Shown here piece after piece: positions 7,801-13,027 of a stretch of DNA of 13,027 nucleotides. Numbering within the stretch: position 1 is the first letter of the stretch; every line of letters starts with the position of its first letter. The DNA is from CAYPEK01 sp964409645. Lineage in GTDB: Bacteria > UBP15 > UBA6099. A program made the position numbers and the translations under genes. The notes beneath the pieces were generated by a model. It was not told the DNA's origin and made no database searches. It saw only the letters and a list, made by a program, of their open reading frames with translations. The DNA lies in the NCBI GenBank assembly GCA_964409645.1, contig CAYPEK010000114.1, positions 1 to 13,027 on the forward strand, read 5' to 3'.

Positions 7801-8583
7801 CACCCGCATCACCAGCGCCTCGTGCCCGTCCAGATCCTGCAATGTCGTGTAGCCCCGCATCCGGCCCGCGCCCTCGTTGCGGATCAGCGCATTTTTTTCG
7901 CCGCTTTCGAGCGCAGCCAGCGCGTCACTGTAATCCGGGGTCATCCCTTTATCCGACACCGGCGCGTACGAAATATCGAAATGTGTGATTTTCGACAGCT
8001 CTTCGATGTGCCGCCTGTCGAAAAAACGCCCGAACATCAGCGCCCCCCTCACCGGCCCCTGCTTGTTGCTCGTCACAACCGGCCGCGACGCAATCAGCAC
8101 CGGCGTCCCCTCGTACATCAACACGCCTCTAACGCCGTCCTTTTCCGATTCGAACTCGACCAACTGTTTCTCGCCGAGAATGCGCTTCACAAGTCCCGCG
8201 TCCACCGGAACCACACTATTGGTTTTCTTCTCGTAACAGCCGTCGTAAATCACGCTGCCGCCCGGCCCGACGATCATAATCATGTCCACGCCGATGTCCG
8301 ATAAAACCGTTCCGGTTATGTTCGCCTCGATGAACCTATCGTCGCGATTCAACATGAACTCATAAGCGTCGTCCCACGCCGACCAGTCCATAAGCTGGCT
8401 GTCCAGCTCCTTAATTGAATTCAGGAACGCCGAGCGCACGCGGTTGATGTCCTCAAATGCCCGCCGCCGCTCAAGCTCGGTAAAACTACGCATCATCACT
8501 GCCTGCGTCAGCCAGTACAGCGCCAGCAGCATCGCGAGCAGCGACGCCCCAGTCATGTATAATGTTTTCTTTCTTATCGACAT
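4846..8583 (-). CDS. Membrane sensor CHASE4-HAMP-PAS-GAF-GAF-GGDEF-EAL (c-di-GMP synthase/phosphodiesterase)
   Basis: This 1245-residue inner-membrane sensor makes and/or degrades cyclic di-GMP. TM1 is ~8-30; residues ~60-265 are an extracytoplasmic CHASE4 domain (DWSAWDDAYEFM signature at 66-77); TM2 is ~278-297, followed by HAMP (~298-350), PAS (~362-475) and two GAF-like domains (~490-630 and ~640-800). The GGDEF domain (~812-970) has the metal-binding DLDRFKDIND (853-862) and an RxxD inhibitory site (R885-D888) five residues before an SGDEF active site (894-898). The EAL domain (~987-1240) has E1023-A-L, NLSARQF, ELEITES, DDFGTGYSS, VAENVET and QGF. The usual KID(R) is KIAH here, with Ala1167 replacing a metal-site Asp. 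SGDEF is known to be tolerated in some cyclases, so synthesis looks plausible and hydrolysis questionable. There is no clear Shine-Dalgarno at ATG 8583. The cupin lies 89 bp upstream on the same strand. Confidence 0.95.
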   Translation of the reverse strand: MSIRKKTLYMTGASLLAMLLALYWLTQAVMMRSFTELERRRAFEDINRVRSAFLNSIKELDSQLMDWSAWDDAYEFMLNRDDRFIEANITGTVLSDIGVDMIMIVGPGGSVIYDGCYEKKTNSVVPVDAGLVKRILGEKQLVEFESEKDGVRGVLMYEGTPVLIASRPVVTSNKQGPVRGALMFGRFFDRRHIEELSKITHFDISYAPVSDKGMTPDYSDALAALESGEKNALIRNEGAGRMRGYTTLQDLDGHEALVMRVEMPREIFLLSRLSARYIYAIFIVIGLVGTGLILLVLERQILMPLARLVAHIKYIGIGGNLSARMSVAGGDELSQVAASVNMMLGGLEETEMRLRQQETLRESEERYRQLVEYSPDAVLILSDGKIVFANAAALALLGADEQNDALGRGLEEFLIPEDDEEFHRWKEMMLSAYSPRFERSFKRRDGSMIFVELAGTAFSYQGKPAVQVVAHDATDRMRNELRISKANESFLGFGPDSDANIGRLTALCGELMGADFAFYVRYDGGWFDTIAEWQMRGVFPARFPAAGSFIYDMVKDRPDGMAILTGATGSKYSSAEPILSAAPEALAATAVRFSNEFIGSLCVAYRRPVMVPDDDMKFMGIIASAIGVEEKRRLAEMVVQRRLEMEMAVSAVSARFVSAEDIENEIREALGELAGAAGADRAYLALFGNSERGRMRVEWRGDGQEESIGNAPPPDAMPGLLRLLGTGEPLFIGGCGTIDQALIEEAKALGGSNFESLVLLPLYMGGALEGLLGIESPEKLSQCDDRDTAILKVTTEIIGNFIARRTAEERLRHMAYHDMMTGLPNRYMFDRMLRLAIAEAEAAGAELAVLLLDLDRFKDINDTMGHTVGDSVLKIVGARLQAEMREGDFLARYSGDEFLVIVKGIKSLEEAGAEAEKLYRTFLNPISIAGREVFLGASIGMAVYPSGGNSAEDLIMNADMAMYRAKEKERGRHYEVFNLQYREAASERKMLEDFLRRAVERDELLLQYQPKVEVSTRSIVGVEALVRWEHPTLGMLSPAKFIPIAEDTGTIVPIGDWVMRTACGQLRSWLDRGAPPIHVAVNLSARQFLDQRLLQNVNRHLKAAALPPECLELEITESTAMHNLDITLALLKEINRLGVRLSIDDFGTGYSSFGYLREFQFNSIKIAHDFIHDMMDSPDAGAIVQAIITMAHVLKKRVVAENVETKEQLEFLRAVGCDEIQGFYFSEPINPEQLEQILMSGGKFA

Positions 8584-8672
8584 ATTCAGTATCGTTTGGT
8601 TTTCGTTTACCTCAACATTAATTCAACATCGACGGCGTGTCAAAAGTGCGCCGCAAATCGCAAAGCCGATCG

Positions 8673-8999
8673 TTACGCCCCCGGACGCGGCGCACGCACG
8701 ATCAGCACATTCAGATTCGCGGCCCCCGCGTTCGACATCCCGCGCGTCAGTCCGCCCGGACTCTCCACCAGCGTCCCGGCCCCGGCCGTCACCTTCTCGT
8801 CGCCGATCTCGAATTCGCCCTCCCCTTCAAGCACGAAAAACGCCACATCCACGGGCACAATATGCCTCTCCACCCGCTCGCCCGGCTTCAGCGATATATG
8901 CAGCACCTGCGCGTGCTCCGTGTCGTACAGCCTCCGCGCATCAAGCCCAGCCGGATTCGGAACCGCCGGCGCTTCCTCCAGCCTGATCGTCTTTATCAT
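8673..8999 (-). CDS. Small single-domain cupin protein
   Basis: These 108 residues form one cupin β-barrel. Motif 1 is LKPGERVERHIVPVDVAFFV followed by LEGEGEFEIGD (residues 37-67), ending with the typical LEGEGE turn. Motif 2 is AGAGTLVESPGGLTRGMSN (72-90). Only His46 of the usual metal ligands is present in motif 1, and the motif 2 histidine position reads as TRG, so a standard metal-enzyme site seems incomplete. Binding or regulatory cupins also exist, and the protein could be a small-molecule binder. A strong AGGAG Shine-Dalgarno precedes ATG 8999. It lies 89 bp upstream of the c-di-GMP sensor on the same strand with no obvious terminator between, so co-transcription is possible. Ligand unknown. 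Confidence 0.8.
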   Translation of the reverse strand: MIKTIRLEEAPAVPNPAGLDARRLYDTEHAQVLHISLKPGERVERHIVPVDVAFFVLEGEGEFEIGDEKVTAGAGTLVESPGGLTRGMSNAGAANLNVLIVRAPRPGA

Positions 9000-9030
9000 T
9001 AATCATCTCCTCAACGCATTAATAATATAA

Positions 9031-9110
9031 TTAACAACAACAACCAAAGATAACAAACAAATCTTTTGACGGGTTCCCCTCATTCATTTCTCATAATAAT
9101 CCACCTCCTT
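9031..9110 (-). promoter_or_regulatory. Perfect Shine-Dalgarno with tiny overlapping reading frames upstream of the cupin gene
   Basis: On the minus strand AAGGAGGTG (9110-9102) is a full anti-Shine-Dalgarno match, with GGAGG nine bases before ATG 9094. That frame reads M-R-N-E and stops at 9080. An overlapping ATG at 9087 opens an 18-codon frame, MNEGNPSKDLFVIFGCCC, ending at 9031, 32 bases before the cupin ATG. Either could be a leader peptide affecting cupin translation. Chance occurrence in an A/G-rich spacer is the alternative. Confidence 0.3.
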
Positions 9111-9191
9111 TATTTTTTACAAAACCCTACAAACCACGCAACCACTTGCTTACGCGCACCGATGCCCTATGTGCCGTTGAAAATTTGGCGT

Positions 9192-9280
9192 ACGGCGATT
9201 CATCGCCGTTCTGTCAGCCGGGAATTAATTCCCGGCATTGAAGGCGACAATTCTTGTCGCGCTCCAAAGGCGCTTCGCGC
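9192..9280. repeat. Cluster of four perfect hairpins (REP-like)
   Basis: Four consecutive perfect inverted repeats occupy 89 bp: ACGGCGAT-TC-ATCGCCGT (9192-9209), the uninterrupted palindrome GCCGGGAATTAATTCCCGGC (9217-9236), GCGACAA-TTC-TTGTCGC (9244-9260) and GCGC-TTC-GCGC (9270-9280). No reading frame or T-run accompanies them. Such runs resemble REP/BIME-like intergenic palindromes. They lie between the divergently oriented cupin and helicase genes, so they are not at a shared 3' end. Confidence 0.65.
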
Positions 9281-9400
9281 GGAAAAATGCGTGGCGTCAA
9301 TTGAAGCGGCGGCACACTGAACAGTAACGCGAAATTTCCATTTCACCCCACTTGCGAAAGCGCAGGGGGATGTTTACCATACTCAAAAACCGGCTGATCC

Positions 9401-9428
9401 TTTACTTTTTATTGGAATAACCTATACT
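9401..9428 (+). promoter_or_regulatory. Candidate promoter for the DEAD-box helicase
   Basis: TTTACT (9401-9406) and TATACT (9423-9428) are spaced 16 bp apart, matching 4/6 and 5/6 of the σ70 hexamers. Transcription from here would give a leader of roughly 300 bases before ATG 9743, unusually long but typical of cold-induced helicase mRNAs. Other promoters in this spacer cannot be excluded. Confidence 0.35.
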
Positions 9429-9571
9429 TTCTTGTGATGGTTTGATTTTTTACAAGTCCATGCGGACGGAGTTGGATCGGATTATAAAAGGCGTATTCGC
9501 GAAAGAATCGCGGTTCTGAGAATAGAAGTTTCCTCAATACTCCCTATCTGATTGTCAAATACTATCCGCAA

Positions 9572-9728
9572 ATCCGGCGATGACGCACAAGCGCCGCCGG
9601 ATGCAAACGCCGGGAGGCTCCCGCGCATGCGTGCGTGCGTATGCCCCGGCAGGGATGAAAGGAATCGTCAAACTCAAAACCGCGCGTAATCGCGCTATAC
9701 GAAAGGATGCGGCGGCAAGTACCGCCGC
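9572..9728 (+). ncRNA. Structured 5' leader of the helicase mRNA (candidate cis-regulatory RNA)
   Basis: Several GC-rich stems lie in series just before the helicase. They are ATCCGGCG/CGCCGGAT (9572-9579 with 9595-9602); GCCGGG/CCCGGC (9609-9614 with 9645-9650) enclosing GCAT/ATGC (9625-9628 with 9641-9644); GCGCG-TAAT-CGCGC (9682-9695); and GCGGCGG/CCGCCGC (9709-9715 with 9722-9728), which ends 14 bases before the ATG and could mask the ribosome site. I do not recognise a known riboswitch. Regulation by temperature or by the helicase itself would be natural, but is inference. Confidence 0.4.
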
Positions 9729-9742
9729 AAGTGAAACTTATC

Positions 9743-11170
9743 ATGACAAGCTTTAACGATCTAAAACTCATCGAGCCAATTCTTCAGGCCGTGAAATCCG
9801 AAGGATACGATGAGCCGACCCCGATTCAGACACAGTCGATTCCCCACGTGCTCGCGGGCAGCGACATACTCGGCTGCGCGCAGACCGGCACCGGCAAAAC
9901 GGCCGCGTTCGCGCTCCCGATACTCCAGCGCCTGTGCACCAGCCGCGCGCCCGGCGCCAAAAGGTCCATCCGCGCACTCACGCTCACACCGACACGCGAA
10001 CTCGCCGCGCAGATCGGCGACAGCTTCACGGCATACGGCAGAAACACGGGACTCCGCTGCTCCGTCGTATTCGGCGGCGTAAGCCAGCGCCCGCAGCAGG
10101 AGGCGCTCCACCGCGGCGTTGACATACTCGTCGCAACACCCGGCAGACTGCTCGACCTCGCATATCAGGGCCTCATCGACTTTTTCGCCCTCGAAGTGTT
10201 CGTCCTCGACGAAGCGGACCGGATGCTCGACATGGGCTTCATCAGAGACGTCGATAAAATAGTGTCCATGCTGCCCGCAAAACGGCAGACGCTTTTCTTC
10301 TCGGCAACCATGCCGCCCGAAATCAAACGCCTCGCGGACAACATACTCCACGACCCCGTGCAGGTGGCCGTCGCGCCTCCGTGTGCGACCGTCGATCTCA
10401 TTAATCAATCCGTTTACTTCGTCGAGAGAATAGACAAACCGAGCCTGCTTACGAATCTGTTCAAGGACCGCTCAATGAGCCGCGTCCTTATTTTCACGCG
10501 CACGAAACACGGCGCCGACAAAGTGGCGCGCAACCTCTTCCGGGGCCGTGTCAACGCGATGGCCATCCACGGCAACAAAACACAGGGCGCTCGCGAATCC
10601 GCGCTCGCCGCTTTCAAGAGCGGCCGCATCCGCGCGCTCGTCGCAACAGACATCGCTTCCCGCGGCATCGACGTCGATAACGTCACCCACGTCATCAACT
10701 ACGACCTGCCGAACGAGCCCGAAAGCTACGTCCACCGCATCGGCCGCACCGGCCGTGCCGGCGCTTCCGGCGAAGCGCTCTCTTTCTGCGACACTACCGA
10801 ACGGGTATTCCTCGCGGACATTGAAAAACTGATCAAAAAACATGTTGCCCGCGTAGGCGAGCACCCTTTCAAATCGTCCGTCCCTCCGCCTCCGGAGACT
10901 AACCTCGAACCGCGATCCAACAGCCAGCAGGGCAACCGCGGCGCGAGACCGCAGCAGCGGAATTCCGGCGGCAGCAGACGCGGGTTCAGAGGCCAACGCG
11001 GCGGCAGCGGTCAAAACAGCAGTCAGGCCGGCGGCCAGAGCAGCGGTCAGAATCAGAGCCGAAGCCAGAGCGGAAACCGGAGCGGCGGCAGCCGCCCCGC
11101 AAACAACGGCCCGAGGCGCACCGCCAATGCAAAAAGCGGTTACGGACATCCGAAAGACGCTCGTTCCTGA
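9743..11170 (+). CDS. rhlE: DEAD-box ATP-dependent RNA helicase, RhlE type
   Basis: This 475-residue cytoplasmic helicase unwinds RNA duplexes using ATP, in ribosome assembly or RNA decay. All core motifs are visible: Q motif (F4 ... EPTPIQ, 24-29), motif I AQTGTGKT (46-53), Ia PTREL (83-87), GG (111-112), Ib TPGR (132-135), II DEAD (156-159), III SAT (187-189), IV VLIFTRT (248-254), V VATDIASRGID (300-310), VI HRIGRTGR (331-338). The tail, 385-475, is low-complexity, rich in Gly, Ser, Gln, Asn and Arg (RRGFRGQRGG), as in RhlE-like proteins that bind RNA through disordered tails. I chose ATG 9743 because MTSFNDLKLIEPILQAV aligns with the usual MSFxxLGL start. The upstream in-frame ATG 9707 sits inside a hairpin, with AAAGG abutting it. 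The Shine-Dalgarno at 9743 is poor. A T7 run after the stop (~11184) lacks a strong stem. Confidence 0.95.
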   Translation: MTSFNDLKLIEPILQAVKSEGYDEPTPIQTQSIPHVLAGSDILGCAQTGTGKTAAFALPILQRLCTSRAPGAKRSIRALTLTPTRELAAQIGDSFTAYGRNTGLRCSVVFGGVSQRPQQEALHRGVDILVATPGRLLDLAYQGLIDFFALEVFVLDEADRMLDMGFIRDVDKIVSMLPAKRQTLFFSATMPPEIKRLADNILHDPVQVAVAPPCATVDLINQSVYFVERIDKPSLLTNLFKDRSMSRVLIFTRTKHGADKVARNLFRGRVNAMAIHGNKTQGARESALAAFKSGRIRALVATDIASRGIDVDNVTHVINYDLPNEPESYVHRIGRTGRAGASGEALSFCDTTERVFLADIEKLIKKHVARVGEHPFKSSVPPPPETNLEPRSNSQQGNRGARPQQRNSGGSRRGFRGQRGGSGQNSSQAGGQSSGQNQSRSQSGNRSGGSRPANNGPRRTANAKSGYGHPKDARS

Positions 11171-11258
11171 TCGGTTCACGGCCTTTTTTTCAGCACAGGC
11201 AAATTATTTAAAATTCGGAATAAAAACACTTCCCCGGTTGTCTTATTGTCAGTAATAA

Positions 11259-11283
11259 GCCAAATCCGCAGTTGGGATTTGGC
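11259..11283 (+). promoter_or_regulatory. Perfect 9-bp hairpin in the leader of the LTxxQ protein gene
   Basis: GCCAAATCC (11259-11267) pairs perfectly with GGATTTGGC (11275-11283) around the 7-base loop GCAGTTG. It ends 21 bases before ATG 11305 and is not followed by a T-run, so it is more likely a translational or mRNA-stability element, or an operator, than a terminator for the helicase. I see no confident promoter hexamers in the 134-bp spacer. Confidence 0.45.
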
Positions 11284-11304
11284 CGTCAACGATGGGGGGG
11301 CGTT

Positions 11305-11946
11305 ATGAAACAATCGAGATCAACTTTAATCGTTGCGGTACTGAGCTTTTTTGCATTCGGGTTATTCGGAGCCGCTATGGCTCAGCAAGGCCCCGGAGGG
11401 AACGGGCCCGGCGGCGGTCCGGGAGGTCCCGGAGGTAAAAACGCCCCGCCCGCGTTCCAGCTCATCCGGATTCTCGATAACGCCTCTCGTCTCAACGACG
11501 GCAAAAAGGGGAAACTCTCTAAGGAACAGGCGAAAAAAATACTCGACATCATAGCTCCTCTTCGCAAGCAGAAAACGCTGACTCAGAAACAGGCGAAGAC
11601 GACCTTGGATAAAATCAGCGTCATTCTGACCGACGAACAGAAAAAACTGATCGAGGAAATGAAGCCCGAGAAAAAGAAAGGCAAAGCCGGCGCAGGCGGC
11701 AACGGACCCGGCGGCGGCATGGCCCCCCCGGAAGGCGGTCCCGGAATGGGTGGCCCCGGTGGAGAAGGCGGTCCCGGTGGTGGACCCGGCGGCAACAGCG
11801 CGGCTCAGAAAAACATGGAGAGCCTCAATCCTTTCAACCCGCCGGCCGACCTGCCGATGGCGCAGATGATGGTCAAACAAACCGGCGAAATCTTTAAGAA
11901 ATTCGAGAACATCGCGGGCATCAAAAAACCCGCTCCGAAGAAATAG
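11305..11946 (+). CDS. Secreted Gly/Pro-rich protein with three LTxxQ-like motifs (Spy/CpxP-like)
   Basis: This is a 213-residue exported protein. Residues 1-26 are a clear Sec signal peptide (MKQSRSTLIVAVLSFFAFGL, then AMA before QQG). A Gly/Pro-rich linker (27-45) leads to a charged helical core (~48-122) containing LSKEQ (71-75), LTQKQ (92-96) and LTDEQ (108-112), which resemble the LTxxQ motif of the periplasmic Spy/CpxP stress proteins. A second GGPGG-type collagen-like stretch (130-163) and a C-terminal segment with NPFNPPADLPMAQMM and a Lys-rich end follow. It probably resides in the periplasm or outside the membrane. A chaperone or envelope-stress role is a family-level inference and not shown. 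I chose ATG 11305, preceded by a G-run Shine-Dalgarno (GATGGGGGGG), over a TTG at 11272 that lies in the leader hairpin and would put residues before the signal peptide. No partner gene adjoins it. Confidence 0.8.
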   Translation: MKQSRSTLIVAVLSFFAFGLFGAAMAQQGPGGNGPGGGPGGPGGKNAPPAFQLIRILDNASRLNDGKKGKLSKEQAKKILDIIAPLRKQKTLTQKQAKTTLDKISVILTDEQKKLIEEMKPEKKKGKAGAGGNGPGGGMAPPEGGPGMGGPGGEGGPGGGPGGNSAAQKNMESLNPFNPPADLPMAQMMVKQTGEIFKKFENIAGIKKPAPKK

Positions 11947-11973
11947 ATAACAACCAAAATTCCGGCTCTTGCA

Positions 11974-12014
11974 CGAAAACGCTCCGCCCCCCCCGATTGA
12001 GCGGGGCGTTTTCG
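11974..12014 (+). terminator. Strong intrinsic terminator after the LTxxQ gene
   Basis: CGAAAACGCTCCGC (11974-11987) pairs with GCGGGGCGTTTTCG (12001-12014): 14 bp with one G-T wobble, around a 13-base loop. The TTTT lies in the descending arm and AAAA in the ascending arm, so the stem can work in both directions. It ends the plus-strand gene, whose stop is 27 bases upstream. Confidence 0.85.
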
Positions 12015-12131
12015 TCGTGGTGCAGAAAATGGCAAGGAAGTGTGAAATGCGTTTTGTTGTACGGCTAACAATGTAACGTGTCCTTAATATGATTATCGGT
12101 GTGGATTGAAATAATCAATCATATATATATA

Positions 12132-12147
12132 ATTAATAATTATTAAT
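12132..12147. repeat. AT-only perfect palindrome overlapping the stop codon of the membrane-protein gene
   Basis: ATTAATAATTATTAAT is a perfect 16-bp palindrome containing the TAA stop (12145-12143) of the minus-strand gene. It is flanked by an ATATATATAT run (12121-12130). It marks the composition change between the GC-rich terminator region and the AT-rich operon. The stem would be too weak for a standard terminator. Confidence 0.4.
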
Positions 12148-12853
12148 GAAATTTTATAATGGCAAAGTCATGATGGCCTTCTAATTTCGCTTTATTATCA
12201 CTATGATTTGTTGACACTGTAAAAGCACTATTTTTTGCATTCCAAAATTTAATGCTGGATGTAGATATTTTATTATACACACTAATTCCTGCTTTATAAC
12301 CTTCATCTGATATAAGGCCGTTTTCATTAAGAGCTTTTGTTGCAACTTTTTCTGCGTCTGTTTCTATATTATCGTGGTATGGATCATTTGCTTTATATTC
12401 AGTTACTGGAATCTCCTCAATACTTTTTGGAATTGGTTCACTATCATACACACGAGTTTCATGAACACTGCTTTCAATTACACCATTACCTTTTTTACTA
12501 TTATATGTTTTTGAATTTTGATTTGTATTTTTTGCATAATGTGTCTTTGGTGGTATGTAGTCATTTTTTAAACGAACATTTTCGTCAAATGCGTTTCTTG
12601 CTGTATTACCATTTAATATTTTCGTATTATCACAAGACTGTTCAACATTAGTATTCTTTATTTCCTGTTTATTTAAGGGATTATAATGGCGTGTTATAAC
12701 ATTATTTGCATTATTATGTTTAAATATATTAATATCAATATCATAATGATCGACTATAGTAATATAACAAGTAACAATAGTTGCTACTGCTGCTAATAAT
12801 GTAATAATAATATATATAGATGCTTCTCCTTTCGATTCATATAATTTCAACAT
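12143..12853 (-). CDS. Single-pass membrane protein of unknown function (AT-rich, probably acquired)
   Basis: I do not recognise this 236-residue protein. Residues ~12-34 (SIYIIITLLAAVATIVTCYI) form one membrane segment behind a short charged N-terminus (MLKLYESKGEA), so it is either a type II-like anchor or an uncleaved signal. Residues ~40-165 are polar, Asn/Lys-rich and probably disordered. The last ~75 (DAEKVATKALNENGLISDEG... to FWNAKNSAFTVSTNHSDNKA... and EGHHDFAIIKFH) look folded, with a possible short β C-terminus. Its codons end mostly in A/T, unlike every gene to the left, which points to horizontal transfer. The ATG lies three bases after the stop of the gene upstream, with GGGGG in that gene's last codons as Shine-Dalgarno, so the two are surely co-transcribed and perhaps translationally coupled. 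It could be the membrane effector or anchor of a two-gene system; that is speculation. Confidence 0.7.
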   Translation of the reverse strand: MLKLYESKGEASIYIIITLLAAVATIVTCYITIVDHYDIDINIFKHNNANNVITRHYNPLNKQEIKNTNVEQSCDNTKILNGNTARNAFDENVRLKNDYIPPKTHYAKNTNQNSKTYNSKKGNGVIESSVHETRVYDSEPIPKSIEEIPVTEYKANDPYHDNIETDAEKVATKALNENGLISDEGYKAGISVYNKISTSSIKFWNAKNSAFTVSTNHSDNKAKLEGHHDFAIIKFH

Positions 12854-12856
12854 AAT

Positions 12857-13027
12857 TTACCCCCAAATAGTTTTCTTTGCTGTTTCGCTTACAACATTAA
12901 CAAGTATGTCGCGCAATCCATCGGCTATGACTCTGCCAGCCTTCATAACATATTTCTTAAACCTAACTGCGGCTACTGTTGTTTGCGGTGTGTCTAAAAT
13001 AAGATCATCAATGCTTTTAGATAATAT
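12857..13027 (-). CDS. C-terminal end of a probable DUF2321-family protein (partial)
   Basis: The minus-strand frame is open from the right edge to TAA 12859-12857 and gives 56 residues: ILSKSIDDLILDTPQTTVAA, then VRFKKYVMKAGRVIADGL and RDILVNVVSETAKKTIWG. The 'TPxTxxAAxRFKK...KAG...DGLRDIxVxxxSETAKKxxWG' pattern is one I recall as the C-terminus of DUF2321 proteins, whose N-terminal part (outside the window) carries Cys-rich zinc-ribbon-like motifs. The assignment is from memory of that pattern and is moderate. Codon use is intermediate: AT-rich, but with more G/C than the downstream gene. Its stop lies three bases before the next ATG, making a two-gene (or longer) operon that extends past the window. 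Confidence 0.55.
   Translation of the reverse strand: MLSKSIDDLILDTPQTTVAAVRFKKYVMKAGRVIADGLRDILVNVVSETAKKTIWG

Noticed and set aside
6982..8304. Plus-strand open frame of 440 codons opposite the sensor N-terminal half
   Set aside because: Same codon-bias artefact; no domain, no ribosome site, and the minus strand encodes CHASE4, HAMP and PAS.
9572..9660. Possible c-di-GMP (GEMM) or other known riboswitch in the helicase leader
   Set aside because: I compared it with the remembered GEMM-I and TPP consensus cores and did not find their conserved loops; only generic GC stems are visible.
10472..11179. Minus-strand Ala-rich frame of 235 codons opposite the helicase tail
   Set aside because: Low-complexity shadow of the Gly/Ser/Gln-rich C-terminal tail of the DEAD-box helicase.
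11171..11190. Intrinsic terminator right after the helicase stop (T7 run)
   Set aside because: The bases before the T-run form no stable stem; I could pair only two base pairs around GGTTCACGGCC.
11362..11880. Minus-strand frames over the LTxxQ gene, including a Pro-rich one
   Set aside because: The Pro-rich residues are the antisense reading of the GGPGG codons; the plus strand has a signal peptide and terminator.
12337..12651. Plus-strand Leu/Tyr/His-rich frame of 104 codons opposite the AT-rich membrane-protein gene
   Set aside because: No ribosome site and antisense to a longer frame that is tightly coupled to its upstream gene.

Overview
The window comes from a bacterial chromosome whose genes are mostly GC-rich with a G/C-ending codon preference, separated by AT-richer spacers. 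The last ~1 kb is different: it is strikingly AT-rich in its coding regions too. Shine-Dalgarno motifs, Sec signal peptides and a secreted LTxxQ-type (Spy/CpxP-like) protein suggest a bacterium with an envelope. The secreted modular fibre-like protein and the spacer repeats (CACCACAAAGACACGAAG, AACCACAGATGAACACAG, AGTAGCGAGTAGCCAGTAGC and GGGGTCAGGCC-type ends) resemble what I recall from little-cultured phyla such as Elusimicrobiota, Omnitrophota and deltaproteobacterial lineages. The taxonomic call is weak and is inference only.

Layout, left to right. (1) 1-1906, minus: the N-terminal 635 codons of a secreted, repeat-containing fibre-like protein that runs off the left edge; it carries a 125-residue module tandemly repeated with an exact 375-bp period. 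(2) 2161-2709, minus: a hexapeptide-repeat O-acetyltransferase with its own good promoter. (3) 2815-2942: a 128-bp element bounded by 26-bp inverted repeats. (4) 2992-4476, minus: a B12-binding-fold radical SAM protein. (5) 4477-4845: a spacer packed with four different short repeat families. (6) 4846-8583, minus: a 1245-residue membrane sensor, CHASE4-HAMP-PAS-GAF-GAF-GGDEF-EAL, for cyclic di-GMP turnover; it has an SGDEF active site and an Ala in place of the conserved KID aspartate of the EAL domain. (7) 8673-8999, minus: a small cupin that may share a transcript with the sensor. (8) 9000-9742: a long spacer with a perfect Shine-Dalgarno before a tiny reading frame, a cluster of four perfect hairpins, a possible promoter and a strongly structured leader. 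(9) 9743-11170, plus: an RhlE-type DEAD-box RNA helicase with a Gly/Ser/Gln/Arg-rich tail. (10) 11305-11946, plus: a secreted Gly/Pro-rich protein with three LTxxQ-like motifs, followed by a strong terminator. (11) 12143-13027, minus: an AT-rich two-gene unit consisting of a single-pass membrane protein of unknown function and, three bases upstream, the C-terminal end of a probable DUF2321-family protein.

Most genes look like independent units. The clearest functional links are the possible cupin/c-di-GMP sensor transcript and the tight two-gene AT-rich operon at the right edge, which looks horizontally acquired and is the best candidate for an undescribed system. The fibre-like protein, the c-di-GMP sensor and the envelope protein could all concern surface behaviour, but nothing in the sequence ties them together directly.
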